Of a DNA stretch of 64,000 nucleotides, positions 50,373-62,400 are shown one piece after another (within the stretch, counting starts at the first letter, position 1; the number at the start of each line of letters is the position of its first letter). A program made the position numbers and the translations under genes. Source of the DNA: Engraulis encrasicolus (Eukaryota; Chordata; Actinopteri; Clupeiformes; Engraulidae). The stretch lies in the NCBI RefSeq assembly GCF_034702125.1, contig NC_085876.1:12832253-12896252 (forward strand), given 5' to 3'. Below the pieces are notes generated by a model that saw only the letters and a program-made list of their open reading frames with translations, made no database searches and was not told the origin of the DNA.

Positions 50373-50685
50373 CAGTGGTTCCAAGTCTTTTCTGACATGG
50401 GACCCCATTTTCACATCCCAAATTTCTGGGGACCCCATACACATTTTTTCAAGGCAAAAAATTAAAACATGACTGAGCTACTAATTTGTAGGGTACTAAA
50501 CCTACAGATATTTATGGAAGTCTAAGATTGGAAATTGTGTATGAAACAGAATATTGAATAGTTATGTTATATCAATTAGTTATATTTATATCAGTATTCT
50601 TTTTTCACAAACTTTCAGACATTTCAGGCGACCCCATTTGAAGTGACCGCAAATGGGGACCCAACCCCAATGTTGAAAAACACTG
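50373..50685. mobile_element. hAT-like element, GGGACCCCAT family copy 1
   Basis: Ends CAGTGGTTCCAAG and, inverted, CAGTGTTTTTCAAC. Blocks TTTCTGGGGACCCCATACAC and CAGGCGACC are shared with 62883-63176. Confidence 0.75.
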
Positions 50686-51910
50686 GATTAGGTATTCCCA
50701 ACTATGCTGCTCATTGAAACTGTTCTGTGTCTATTGCCAAATGTAATCTTTTCATGAATATGTATGTTTAGTAATAAACTAATATTTACTAGTGTGACCA
50801 AAGTACAGCTGAAAATGTTTGTCTGCAAATTCAAAATTGGCGGACATGGAGAAGATCCACTTTTTCATGTATGAAAAGTGCAATTTTACCAGTCATAATG
50901 AATAGGCTACTTAGAATTGGATGGTGGTGATAAGTATTCGTGAAAAATGTTATATTTGTGAACGGGCAGCATGAATTCTGGAAAGGAACTGCTAAAAATA
51001 TTACACAGTGCACCTTTAGACTACTTAATATAACATGTAATGTAATGTTAGTGTAACAGATGCCAAATAGTAGAGTTTGATGGTATACTATAGAACGTTA
51101 GTTAACCTCTGTCCTGAAACATCATACAGTATTCTAGCACTGAGCCATGGATCTGGACCTTTAGCTCAGCAGTATCGTGCTGTGGAGCAGACTGGTAGGT
51201 CACACAGGCTCAAGCCCTGAATGCCAAACTAGCGCAAATGACCTCAGTTAGCCTACATATAAAAAGAAAGGCATACAAATCAGCCACCATAGCCAAGTTT
51301 CAGCTCAAGCCACATCATGACACAGGTATTCCACAGCTTAACCAAACAGGTTTGTTTGGCCTACCACACACCACAAAACCACATGAAAGAGATCAGCTCA
51401 TTTTTATTTAACAATTTCTTTCCACGGTTTCAGTGAATGTCCATTTCTGAGTGATTTGTATGCTTACATGTTGTGTTGTGAATGTAATTTTGAATACATT
51501 AACCAGAATTCATAATTGTGCAGGCCTATACATTAATTCAGAACCCTTTTGTCAGATCTAGCACTATTCCTACTCGCCACAAGATGGCAATGAAGACCAC
51601 TAAACTTGTGTTAGTTACAAAGGCAGTCTGTCATGGAAAGCCCGCCAACAAAACATTACCCCAGATTTTTGATTGGATGATACAGAAGCATAATCAGTTA
51701 CCACGTAAAAGGGCATGGACTAGGTATTGGTTTCCTTCACAGCATATGTTTTAGCTGTGAACCTGTTTAAGTTGGATATTTTTTTCTGTAACATTACAAA
51801 GCTTCACAAATATGCTTATTTGGTTAGGCCTACATGAATACATTGTCTTGTCATACCAAATAATGTTGGTAGTCATTTGAGATGGTAGTATATTATCCAC
51901 TGAAATGTGT

Positions 51911-52205
51911 GCGTTCCAATATGCGACCTTGCGTCCACTTGTGCTTGTGGCCTCGTACCAGAAAGTAATAGGTCATGATGACATCACTGATTACAGCATT
52001 ACATTTCAATATCTCGCAAAAGCTCAATTGTAAAGTCATTTGCTCATTTGCAAACTGGATGGTTAATGAAGAATAGTCCGCTCAAAATTGTTGTGGCTAG
52101 ACTGACAGTGGGGAAACGTTATTGTTTTATCCACGGAGGCGGGGCATCAGCAAAACGTGAGGCCACAAGCACAAGTGGAGGACGCAAGGTCACATATTGG
52201 AATGC
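51911..52205. mobile_element. Miniature element with terminal repeats of about 45 bases
   Basis: Left GCGTTCCAATATGCGACCTT and, inverted, right GCATTCCAATATGTGACCTT; the match continues through CACTTGTGCTTGTGGCCTC. Another copy lies at 38060-38347. Confidence 0.8.
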
Positions 52206-52496
52206 AACCTTCCTGTTCCCTGTGAATCTTACCTCAGATGACCCCAGTGTTTTCAGGAAATCACGTGGTGTATGCAATGCCCTGAGCTTTCTCTAGAGGT
52301 CTTCTTTACACCACTAGTCAGTGCCACAGTCCTCACTCCTCACCCAGTGAGCTCATATCAGCCAGCCAAGGTACTTTCCTTATTCAATAATTAGCCAGGG
52401 GGTAGACAAACAAAAATAGTGTTACAATAGGGCGATTTTCTTTTTTTTGCTGCAGGGTTTGTTGTTCTTTAGGTGACACATTTTCCTCATCCACTT

Positions 52497-52931
52497 CTAC
52501 TTGAAGTAGTAACTCTGGGGCAGTGGGGCAAATAACAGCTCTGACCCTGAGGCCTAAAACACACACATTACATCATTTCAATATCTCTATAGACATATTT
52601 GGTGTCAGTTTTGTCAGGATACTAAATTGTCAGTTATTCTCTCTTGTTTTGCTTATTGAAAGTGCCAGGTTAAAGAAAATGTATTTTTTGCATGCCAAAA
52701 ATGCATCCCTTATTCAGTGTGGAGTTATTATGTGATACTAAAAGCACAAGAAATGAGACTACATTTATCGCTCAGTCATCAGGGAACTTGGTTGTCCTCA
52801 CATGAACAGTACACAAGGAAATGCCGTGTGACTCACTCTGTTGTGGTTGGGCCGGTTGGGTGGTGGATCGGCAAAGTCACATGACTTCTCATAAACTGGC
52901 AGTTGATGTGAATCTGCTTGTGAGTGGGAGC
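52497..52931 (-). other. Weak candidate pair of coding exons
   Basis: On the minus strand, 52931-52837 is bordered by CTCACAG and GTGAGT, and 52553-52497 by GTTTTAG and a stop codon. In one phase they join to give a polar, tyrosine-containing C-terminal stretch (QLPVYEKSCDFADPPPNRPN, then PLPQSYYFK-stop). A second phase is also open across the junction (ending in a TGA at about 52487), so the reading is ambiguous. A hydrophobic leader-like segment (MLSVSLLLILLLG) occurs upstream at about 53743, but no donor connects it. This could be the 3' end of a small membrane or secreted protein gene, or chance. Confidence 0.2.
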
Positions 52932-53327
52932 CTGTGAGAGGCATTTCTTACATTGTGCAGCTTTGTCAGGAAGAATTAGATAACAGCTGTGTCTTAGGCT
53001 TTTCTAAAAAGAAATAGGACACAAAAAGGTCTACTAATGAAATGTCTTGTCCAGACATCTTCATGGCGTGCACATGACTGCTGAGTGCTTCAGAAAGTAT
53101 AGAAAAAGACTCCAAACTACTCTGCTTCCTATGAAATAACAGCTGTGTCGTGCAAAAATGACCCACTAATAATGAAGTATCAAAAATGATCTACTAATGT
53201 AATATCTTGTCCAGACACCTTCACTGGGTGTACCTGAGTGCTGAGTGCCTCAGGGTAAGGCATGCAAACACACTCCACACTCGCTGCACACTCTCCACAC
53301 TCTGCCTCCTCATCAGACTGTCATTGT

Positions 53328-53633
53328 CAGTGCTTCCCAAACTTTTTTTGCTGTAACCCTCACTTGAACTTAAGGATATGTCCAGGGCTCCCCACCCCCC
53401 GCATAACAGATGTCAAACATTTTTTGTTCCTTCATATTACTTAATGTTAATGTGAAATTCACAGGGAAAGCAAATTAACCATACAAATGAATTACAGATA
53501 CTACCCAATTTATGGTGTGGTTATATTTTATCAAAGCATACATGCAAGGTTTTTTGGAAACCGTTCCTCTTCCCCCTGCAGTAACCCCGTGCCCCTCCTA
53601 GGGGGTCCCGACCCCCCTGTTCGGGAACCACTG
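53328..53633. mobile_element. hAT-like miniature element
   Basis: Ends CAGTGCTTCCCAAACTT and, inverted, CAGTGGTTCCCGAACAG. Flanks GTCATTGT and GTCTGTGT agree at 6 of 8 bases. Confidence 0.7.
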
Positions 53634-55190
53634 GTCTGTGTCATGAGGCTGTGAGGGCTTGGCTTGGCTTTCGGCTTGGCATCAGGGGGAGTTGGAAGCC
53701 GCGTGCCAAGCAGGAGAATCAGCAGAAGCGAAACTGAAAGCATGGCAGGCACTGCAGGGACTTTCCTTTGGTGTTATTGTTCAGTTACAGCTACAGAATG
53801 GCTTTGTTTCGCCCACGCACAAGCATGCGTCCCAAACATGCACGAAACAAAAAACTCTACATCAGAATGAGATCAATTTTTGCTTCGTTGTGTTATTGGC
53901 AGTCAGCAAGTTTTACTTACACTGCAGAGACAGTATTTTGCACATTAAAGGCGTGATGGCATCCCAAGGTGTTGCTTTTGTCTGACCGACGGTGAACTCT
54001 AAAGTGATGAGGACGGACGGCCATCTTAAAGTTATGGGGTTTTGATGATAAAATGGCCGCTGGTATTTCCCTCAGTTTCTGCCCCTGGTATTGCCACATT
54101 CCACCATGCCAACCCTGCTGGTGCTACTGGTGCCAAAGGTTGCACCCTGCACTGTGGATGCAGGTGATAAACAACTCGTCGCCCAAACCAAAACTTCATG
54201 GCATGCTTCTTTTTTTCCTCCTGTGTTTGTTTGCTTTTGTTGTTTTGTTTCATTTATAGGTGGCATGTGATCTTTGAAACATTTTTCAAGTCTCCCGCAG
54301 TGTATTGTTTTCCCCCTTACCAAACCAGTATTACTGTGCTGTATTACAGGAATAGACACGTCAACACCCATAGCACCACACACACCCACACTATAGCCAT
54401 ACAGATAGGCAGGGGTGTCGTCCAGGGAGGTAAAGTGTGACTGAGTCACCAGGGCCCCACAAACAGTCCAATTTATGTAGATATACGGCCTAGGGGGGGT
54501 CCATTGGAGCTGATTGTACATAGAGCCCACAATTTGCTGCGACTCCCCTGCAAATAGCACAGTATGCATTGGAGTCAAAAAAGTAGGGGATGGAGGAGTC
54601 ATTGGAGTTCACTGGAGCTGGATAGGGCCCAGAGTTTGGTGCTAATCCCCTGAACGTATGTGGATATACAGTATGGATGACATGACTGTAAAAAGACAAA
54701 AAAACCACAAATATGCACACGGTGTGGCATACGTACACTCAAACGCACCCAATCACACTCAAAGACGGTCATGCACAAACACAGTCTGCTTCAATGCCGG
54801 TCATAGGGGTGGTACAACACAACACAATAACCGCCCGCCGCCATTTCAGGTAAGGAAAGGATGCGCGCAGCGTAGTGTGCAAGTTTGTTGTAAAATGGCG
54901 CCCGGCGTTAATAGGTAGACCTACTGTGCATCCAGCCAGGTGATTTTGACCAGTAGGGGGTGATGGATGACTGACAGATAGACATACAGGGGGGAGGCTG
55001 TCAGTCAGATACAATTGGGAAGTTGTTGTGGTGCGTGCCATAAAACGCGGGCTCACTGTAGTCAAGGTAACGCCTTGCCGCGGGACTTTCCACTGAGGTC
55101 GTCTGAGCTGTTTGGTAATCACCATAAAGTCCTCATCAAAACCGGTTTCCATATCGATGCAGAGTCACTGACACATACCCATACACAAAT

Positions 55191-55192
<2 letters not shown>

Positions 55193-55284
<92 letters not shown>
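55193..55284. repeat. AC microsatellite, 46 units
   Basis: Pure AC run directly abutting the 3' tail of the reverse SINE at 55288. Confidence 0.95.
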
Positions 55285-55286
<2 letters not shown>

Positions 55287-55287
55287 T

Positions 55288-55500
55288 ACATTACACTTAG
55301 CTGACGCTTTCATTTGTTCAAAGCGACTTACAACTATTATTTTTCAGGGTATTGGTTACAGTCCCTGGAGCAATGTGGGGTTAGGTGCCTTGCTCAAGGG
55401 CACTTCAGCCATGGATGGAGGTGTAGGGAGAGGTCGTGGGGGATTCGAACTGGCAACTCCTAGATTGGAAGACCAACTCTCTAACCACTAGGCCATGGCA
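55288..55500 (-). mobile_element. SINE, reverse orientation
   Basis: ATTACACTTAGCTGACGC tail, GGGTTAGGTGCCTTGCTCAA core, GATTCGAACTGGC B-box complement and ACTAGGCCATGGC head; same family as 49528. Confidence 0.75.
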
Positions 55501-56004
55501 CACAGAGGCAGACACACATAGAAACAGACATATTGTGCACACACATACTACACGCACGCACAGAGGCAGACACACATAGAAGCAGACATACCATGCATGC
55601 ACATACACACACGCATGCGCGCGTGCTCATGCACACATGAACACATGAACACAGAAGGAGACAAAATACAGCCTCAGTGTCACTATTTCTTTTTTACGAC
55701 AAGAAACTGCAAAGGCATATACAGTAACATGCTTATGATTAAGGACAATGAAAGCCAATGCTGGTGCCTATTGCCTAGGTAATGGTTATGTTAGTAAATG
55801 AATAACCTCTTTTGTCACCATTGGCACCGCAAATGAGATCTGCTATCGCAATTTATGACTTTTCCCAGAAGAAACTTGGCGATGCCAACCCAAGGTGCCA
55901 AAGTGCAGTGTGCCATGGGCGTTTGGCACTACCATAACCACACCACCGTATGCCTTGTACCGATCTAGCTTTACATAAAACGATAGAATCATATTCTCTT
56001 CCCT

Positions 56005-56118
<114 letters not shown>

Positions 56119-56251
56119 AGGTTATGGGGGAAACCCGTTGTTGGCCTCTGTAAAGAATTTCAAGCCAATACCACTGCACTCACTACATTGAAATAAACAG
56201 CCCTCCCACCATTCACCTCGACTGCATATCTAATATCATATTAGTCCTCAG

Positions 56252-56434
56252 CAGGGCTCTAAATTAACTCTTTTTTTCCATCACCAGCCAAAATGGCTAA
56301 TAGATAGTTGATCTTACTAAACAAACACACACTCCCAAATGGATCAAAGTGGCTAGTAAGCTGGTCTATTCTACCAGCCGAACTCAACATTCTCCCGCAT
56401 TTGGCCGGTTGGTTGGTATTAATTTAAAGACCTG
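56252..56434. mobile_element. hAT-like miniature element, copy 2
   Basis: CAGGGCTCTAAATTAAC start, inverted end CAGGTCTTTAAATTAAT. Flanks GTCCTCAG and GTCCGCAG agree at 7 of 8 bases. It is the inverse of 252-430. Confidence 0.78.
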
Positions 56435-56547
56435 GTCCGCAGTGTTTCAATCTTGACTGCTGACTGCCATTTTAGAGTCACATACAGTGAGTGGCCGCTA
56501 AAATGGCGGCTGGCAAAACGCTGTGTATGGTTGTGTTGTTGTTGTTG

Positions 56548-56742
<195 letters not shown>

Positions 56743-57166
56743 GAGCCTATGTGTGTGTTCGAGTTAACAACACTGTAACTTTCAAACAGACTGTGTATGT
56801 ATTTCACTGTCAAATTGTAGTCAACAGCACCTCTTTGTTCATTTTATCTGGCTCAATCTATTTCCGGATGCTCTATTTTCACTTTCGCATTTCTCAGTAA
56901 TCTTTTTTTTAAATGTGATGTTATGAAACAGTCTTGGGTGATCTCTGTTTTATAATAAATTAATACCATACTGTATTCTAATACACTGTACTAGATGTGA
57001 ATTTTTTATCCCCATACATGTGCATGTATGCCCTACATTTCAGTACAAATGGATAAAAACAATAAACTTGGGTTATTATTTAATTTCACAAGTCAAACAT
57101 TGAAGCTTCGAGCCTGTGAAGATGTGATGACCAGTCATGCTTTGTAGAATTATTTCGGCACTTGTG

Positions 57167-57472
57167 TTAACCCATTGACGCCTAAGGCACCTTCAAAAAA
57201 GGGTGCTGAATGCCTGATCCCTTTTTAACTAAAGCTGCCCTCAGCCTATAAAAACCTAAATATCTCAGCTTCTGTAGCACATAAAAATATGCACTGAGTT
57301 GCATTTAGACGCTAAGACACTCATCTTTCGTTAGAATGTGTTCATTCATCTCAAATAAACAGAGATTTTTAATGAAGTTGTCTAAAATCTCATGAGCCTG
57401 AATGTTGCATAATGCAGCTCCAGGCGCCAAGGCCAATGTTGCGCAGCGCAACATCAGGCATCAATGGGTTAA
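57167..57472. mobile_element. TTAA-flanked miniature element
   Basis: TTAA borders both ends (57167-57170, 57469-57472). Ends are CCCATTGACGCCTAAGG and, inverted, CCCATTGATGCCTGATG. A TTAA target with CCC ends suits piggyBac-like elements. A matching single end occurs at about 23035. Confidence 0.7.
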
Positions 57473-58439
57473 CACCACAGACGTAAATGGAGAAGGGGTG
57501 GATGGTGATTTAAAAAAAAAACTTATATGACTTTATTGGAAACTATTATTCATATTTAAAACCAACACAAGTCACTACAATTAACTAAACGTTCTCTCGA
57601 CTGAACTCCAAAAATAACAGTATTATGTCTTATCACAATTTTCCAACAATGTCCTACATTTTGACAGACTGTGCCACCATTTTAGGCCAAAAAAGTTTAC
57701 ACAGTCGACAAAATGGCGGGCAGTGTTTCAATTTTAATTTGATGCCCTGTAGGTGTCTCTCCCAGGCAGGTGAGGGCGAAATGCAGACGCCAGGGCGTAG
57801 CACACACATTTCACCACGCTCTACTGCAGTGGTCAGGCACGGTGCCAGAGGACCAGGAGAATGGGACTTCCCGGCAAGGCTGAACAGGTTGCTGTGTTAT
57901 CGCTATGAAGATTAGGGGTCAGATATGTGTTGGTTTAATGTCGTCATGTGAGATCTGAGTGTTCACACAGCAGCCTAGGCTGATAACTTTTAGGTTAGTA
58001 GCACACTGTATGTGTGGGACTGCAATGTAAAGACAACATGGCTGTGTTGTTGATGTTTTTTGAGGATGTGGGTCACCCAACATGTTGCTGCAACAGCAGT
58101 GTATAACTTGTGATTTGATAATGTCTCTCAATTTGATTGGTATGGCGTCTTTGTAGTGTGAATAAATTGACTATTTTGCATACAAGCTGTATGCCTGATA
58201 GGATGTAGCCCTTTGATGCAGATTACACCAACACTCAATAACACGGCTATGACATGACCAAGAATCGTACCAAGAATCTCTGTATGCAGATGGGCCTACA
58301 AACAGGCCCGTTCACTCTTTGTTGAAACGACAACTAGATGACACTGTGATATTGTAAAACATCATAACAACATTGCTGTGATATTATAATAGATCATAAC
58401 AACATTGCTGTGATATTCAGGGCGAGAGGGGCCCCAGAA

Positions 58440-58518
58440 TTGAGTCCTCATTACATTGTATTGGTTTGGGGGCCTTTCAGATGACTTTGTCCTAGACCCG
58501 GCCAAAGCTTTCAGCAGC
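58440..58518. repeat. Short dispersed repeat, copy C
   Basis: GGGGGCCTTTCAGATGACTT, TTGTCCTAGACCCGG, CCAAAGCTTTCAG; compare 34896-34972. Confidence 0.5.
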
Positions 58519-58826
58519 CCAGGTCACCGCTATCTACCAACTGGTGTTCCAGGACCAACCACCAGAACAGGGCTGTGGGTGGGGCTGGGTAAAAGCACAC
58601 ACCAGATACGCATCTGAGAATCCGGTTCAATCAGTCAACTGTCTTGTCTTTGAGAATAATCTGACATATCATCTTACATGCATAACACTCTTAGACATGC
58701 AATGTTATGTTTCAGGATCCAGTATTTCAAAGGCAATCTCGACATGTTGGTGCGATGTCCTTAATTAGGTTATATGAGTGCTGAATTCTCAAAACATGAA
58801 ACGGGGTGGTTAAAGAAACAGAATGT

Positions 58827-59402
58827 TTTATTTTTATTCATAATATACAGCCATGACACATAAAGAAACAAAAATTTCAAGAAAAGACAAGTAACCAGCA
58901 CTTCCTTGTCTTACAAGGTGCAAAACAGAACTCATATCACAAGAAACAAGGAACACAAAAATACTCCTTTTCTGAAAACACACTATATACATATTGAACA
59001 TGGATGGAAACAGGAAGGTGTGATTTTTGAAAAAAAAAAATCTTAATTTGTTTATCTGTTATTGAAGCACTTTTGTCGAAACATTCTTGGTGCTCTGTCT
59101 ATTCATGAGCTATTTGCGAGTTCCCACCTCTACTGTGTTTTCTAAATATATACATACTGTATTTTGACCAGGACTCCTTGGCAGAAGAGACTCTAGTCTC
59201 AATGGGACAATCCTGGATAAATAAAGGATACATTTTGAAAAAAAAAGTATCGCAAGCTAAAATGAATAGAAACAGAGTTTATTACACTAAGAGAAAATTG
59301 TATTTGATTCTGTACTTGCCAAATGTTGAATTCACACAGCTTTTTTACTGTGCATTAATGGAAAACTGGAATGTGTGACTAGTGGGATAGTTTGTTGGAT
59401 AG
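58827..59402 (-). other. TAP2-like 3' untranslated region
   Basis: AT-rich sequence downstream of the TAA stop on the minus strand. TTTATT at 58827-58832 is AATAAA in the sense direction and is a reasonable polyadenylation signal. No coding potential seen. Confidence 0.4.
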
Positions 59403-62400
59403 TTAACTGTCATTGAAGAGCCTCTCTTTAAGCCTGTAGTAGCTTCCCTGCTTATCCATGAGCTCTTGGTGAGTGCCCTTTTCGATGACTGTGCCGTTGT
59501 CAATGACAACAATCTGGTCCGCCCTCTCGATGGTCTTCAGCCTATGAGCGATCACCAGCAGGGTCTGGTTGGGGGAGGATGCCAGCGCTTTCTGGACCTG
59601 TGGAACGAAGTAATATCAAACATAAGGCATACTGATGATATCATATACCTGTTCTGCATGTGTGCGTGTGTGTGTGTATGTGTGTGTGTGAATGTGTGTC
59701 CATATGTGCATATGTATGCGTAACGTTTCAAACAGGCATTTATAAATTTTGCAAATATACAAGTATTAATTATATTAGTTTCAGAAAGTGTGTGCAATGC
59801 ATAGCTGTATTCTATTACTGTAATCCACACCATAAAATGAGAAATGTAACCACCACCCCTCCTCTTTTTAAATGGATATTTTTTTTATATGTCCAATGTC
59901 ATATGTCACAACGTACGGTTGTGATTTCCGTCTAAATTGCCCAACTGTATTGATAAAAAGAAAATGTGTTGATCACATAATAAGTGGGAGGCGTACCATT
60001 TGTTCGCTCTCCGTGTCCAGGCAGCTGGTGACCTCATCCAGTATGAGCACCTGCGGCTGTCTGATCAGCGCCCGGGCGATGGCTATACGCTGCTTCTGAC
60101 CGCCCGACAGCAGGCCTCCCCTCTCACCCACATCTGATGGAGAAGAGTTTCAATCAATCAATCAATCAATCAATCAATATATACAGTACATACATACATA
60201 CATACATGTACATAAATATACATACAAGCCGACTGTTGACTCCGTCAAACAATCTGGCGAAAGCTAAAAGGAATCCGTCTCCATGGAAGGTGGGAGATTA
60301 TCTGAACTTACTCTGCCATTTAAATTAATTGGAGTTAAATGCACGCTTTGTTAAAAACGAAAGTTTGGGAGAACCGTAATGAAATTTGACAGGTCTAAAT
60401 TAACATCTGCACTCTTTTCCCTGCTCCTCTGTCATTTGTCTATTTTCTGTGCGTTAAGAGAGGCACGCCTACCTACCCACCTGATTGTCATTCTCCGCTC
60501 AGCCATCATTCAACAGATTCATAGGTGCAATGACAGTTGACACGCCCTTCAATTATCAACACCGCATTTATTCCCCTCTCACTTGCTCCAAGTCAGAAAC
60601 TCGCTTTCTCACTCGCACCCACCATCCGCCCTGATCACCCCTATCTTTGTCATCTCGATCATTTTATCCAGGATTCCGCCCTCACACCTCCTTGGTTCTG
60701 CTTGCTCTCCCAATAACCGGCATGGGGCAGAGCTCGTACATATTCACGGGCGCAGGTATTGTCCGAGCTCTCAGTTGGAGCCCTGTACTCCCGAGCCCAA
60801 GCATCGTTTTTCACACATAGCCAATATCGGGCTCAGCAGTAATTTCAGCACCATGGCCAGCGACCTTGCCCTATATGCTAATTTCGCTATTTGTTTTTAA
60901 CTTCCGTTCCTCAGGTGCAGTGGTCCAGCGACCCCGTAAAGCAATTTCATGATTCCTCGAGCGCAGTGGTCCAGCGACCCCGTAAAGCACTTTCATGATC
61001 GGTTCGCCGTGCAGACAGTGGTTCTCCTGCGAGAAACCCACGATCACAAGAAGCCCGTTCTCCAGCGAGAACGAAGATGTATGCATACATAGGCTACTGA
61101 ATTCTAGTTTCAGATAGCGCACTTATGAATTCAAATTAAAATTTAAATTGTGCTTTGTTAGCACGAGTGTTACGATATAGTGCTGCAAAAGCATACAAAT
61201 AACAACACAAAAGTGCGAATAGTGTAATTTCATTGTGTGCACTATATGGTCTCATACTGACAATGGGACTTTCCCAGTGGAACTTTCACTTTCGCTTCCC
61301 ATCACAGACACAGGCAGAAAATGTAGGCAATGGCACCATGTAACTATGTCTGCACTATACATGTAATACTATTTGATTCTGATTACCTGTGTCGTAGCCT
61401 TTCTCCAGCTTTGAGATGAACTCGTGGGCATTGGCTTTGCGGGCAGCCTCCTCTACTTGTTCCACGGAGCACTCCCCCAGGCCATAGGTGATGTTGTTTC
61501 TCACTGAACCAGAGAAGAGAACAGGCTCCTGTCCCACCATGGCCACCTGTACGACATCAGTCATAGAATTATACTACATTATTTTACACTTATTACATTA
61601 TTTAATGTGTTAAGACCATTGTTATGACCACTTTCTTGTTACCAGAATGGCAATGACTCGTTATGTATTAGGACTCATGTAATGTCATGTCATGTTGTTC
61701 TAGTGTACAGCAGTACTATGGTAGTTAGGTTTTTTCAACCAGTAGTAAAGCATTCCTTGGAATCGGAAGGTTGCAGGTTTGAATACCACTTCCATGGATG
61801 AACTGCTCTTGTGCACGTAACCCCCCATTGCAGTATCAACTAGAAGCACTCAGAGAGCGCAGACCTCCGCCAAGGAAGCTGCTTGATGGAACATTTGACT
61901 ATGTTACACGCTATGTCTTTCTACCTTCTTTTGTGGAGTTCCCGCAATTCAATTTCTGGTCACTAGGGGCATGTAGATTTATAGGCCTAAAATGGTGAAG
62001 AATCTTTTAAAAGGTCCTGGTTCCGGTTCGTGCTCTGGATCACCAACAGAATTTAATCACTTGTTCCTGGGGTCATTACTAAGAACTCCACAAAGTGTCA
62101 GCCAAATCCGTTCACAAGTTTTTGAGTTATCCTGCTGACAGACTGACAAACAGACAGACAGACAAACAGACAAACCAATGCGACCGAAAACATGGCGGAG
62201 GTAATAACCTAAATAACTACAGTGTAAGTCACCAGACAGGTTATCATAAGAAGCAATGAACTTAACTGTATGTTCACATGTGACATTACATTCCTAAATT
62301 CCCAAGACAAACTAGAATTTAATTTGCCTACAGCTTTCCTTGGCCCAGTAAACCAGACCTCAGACTAATCATTGCTATTGATTATTTATATGCCAAGGCT

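Noticed and set aside
51147..51250. tRNA-like TTAGCTCAGCAG and GGCTCAAGCCC boxes
   Set aside because: Box spacing and stems are poor, and no SINE tail follows; evidence too thin for a call.
53531..53743. Hydrophobic leader MLSVSLLLILLLG on the minus strand as a secreted protein start
   Set aside because: The frame runs into a hAT-like element and no donor joins it to the downstream putative exons; kept only as a note.
54053..54259. Minus-strand KFWFGRR, which looks like an amidated neuropeptide cleavage site
   Set aside because: No signal peptide, no repeats of the motif and no splice partner; a chance match is likely.
60583..60900. 105-codon plus-strand frame
   Set aside because: It lies inside the insert of a dispersed repeat and shows no recognisable domain.
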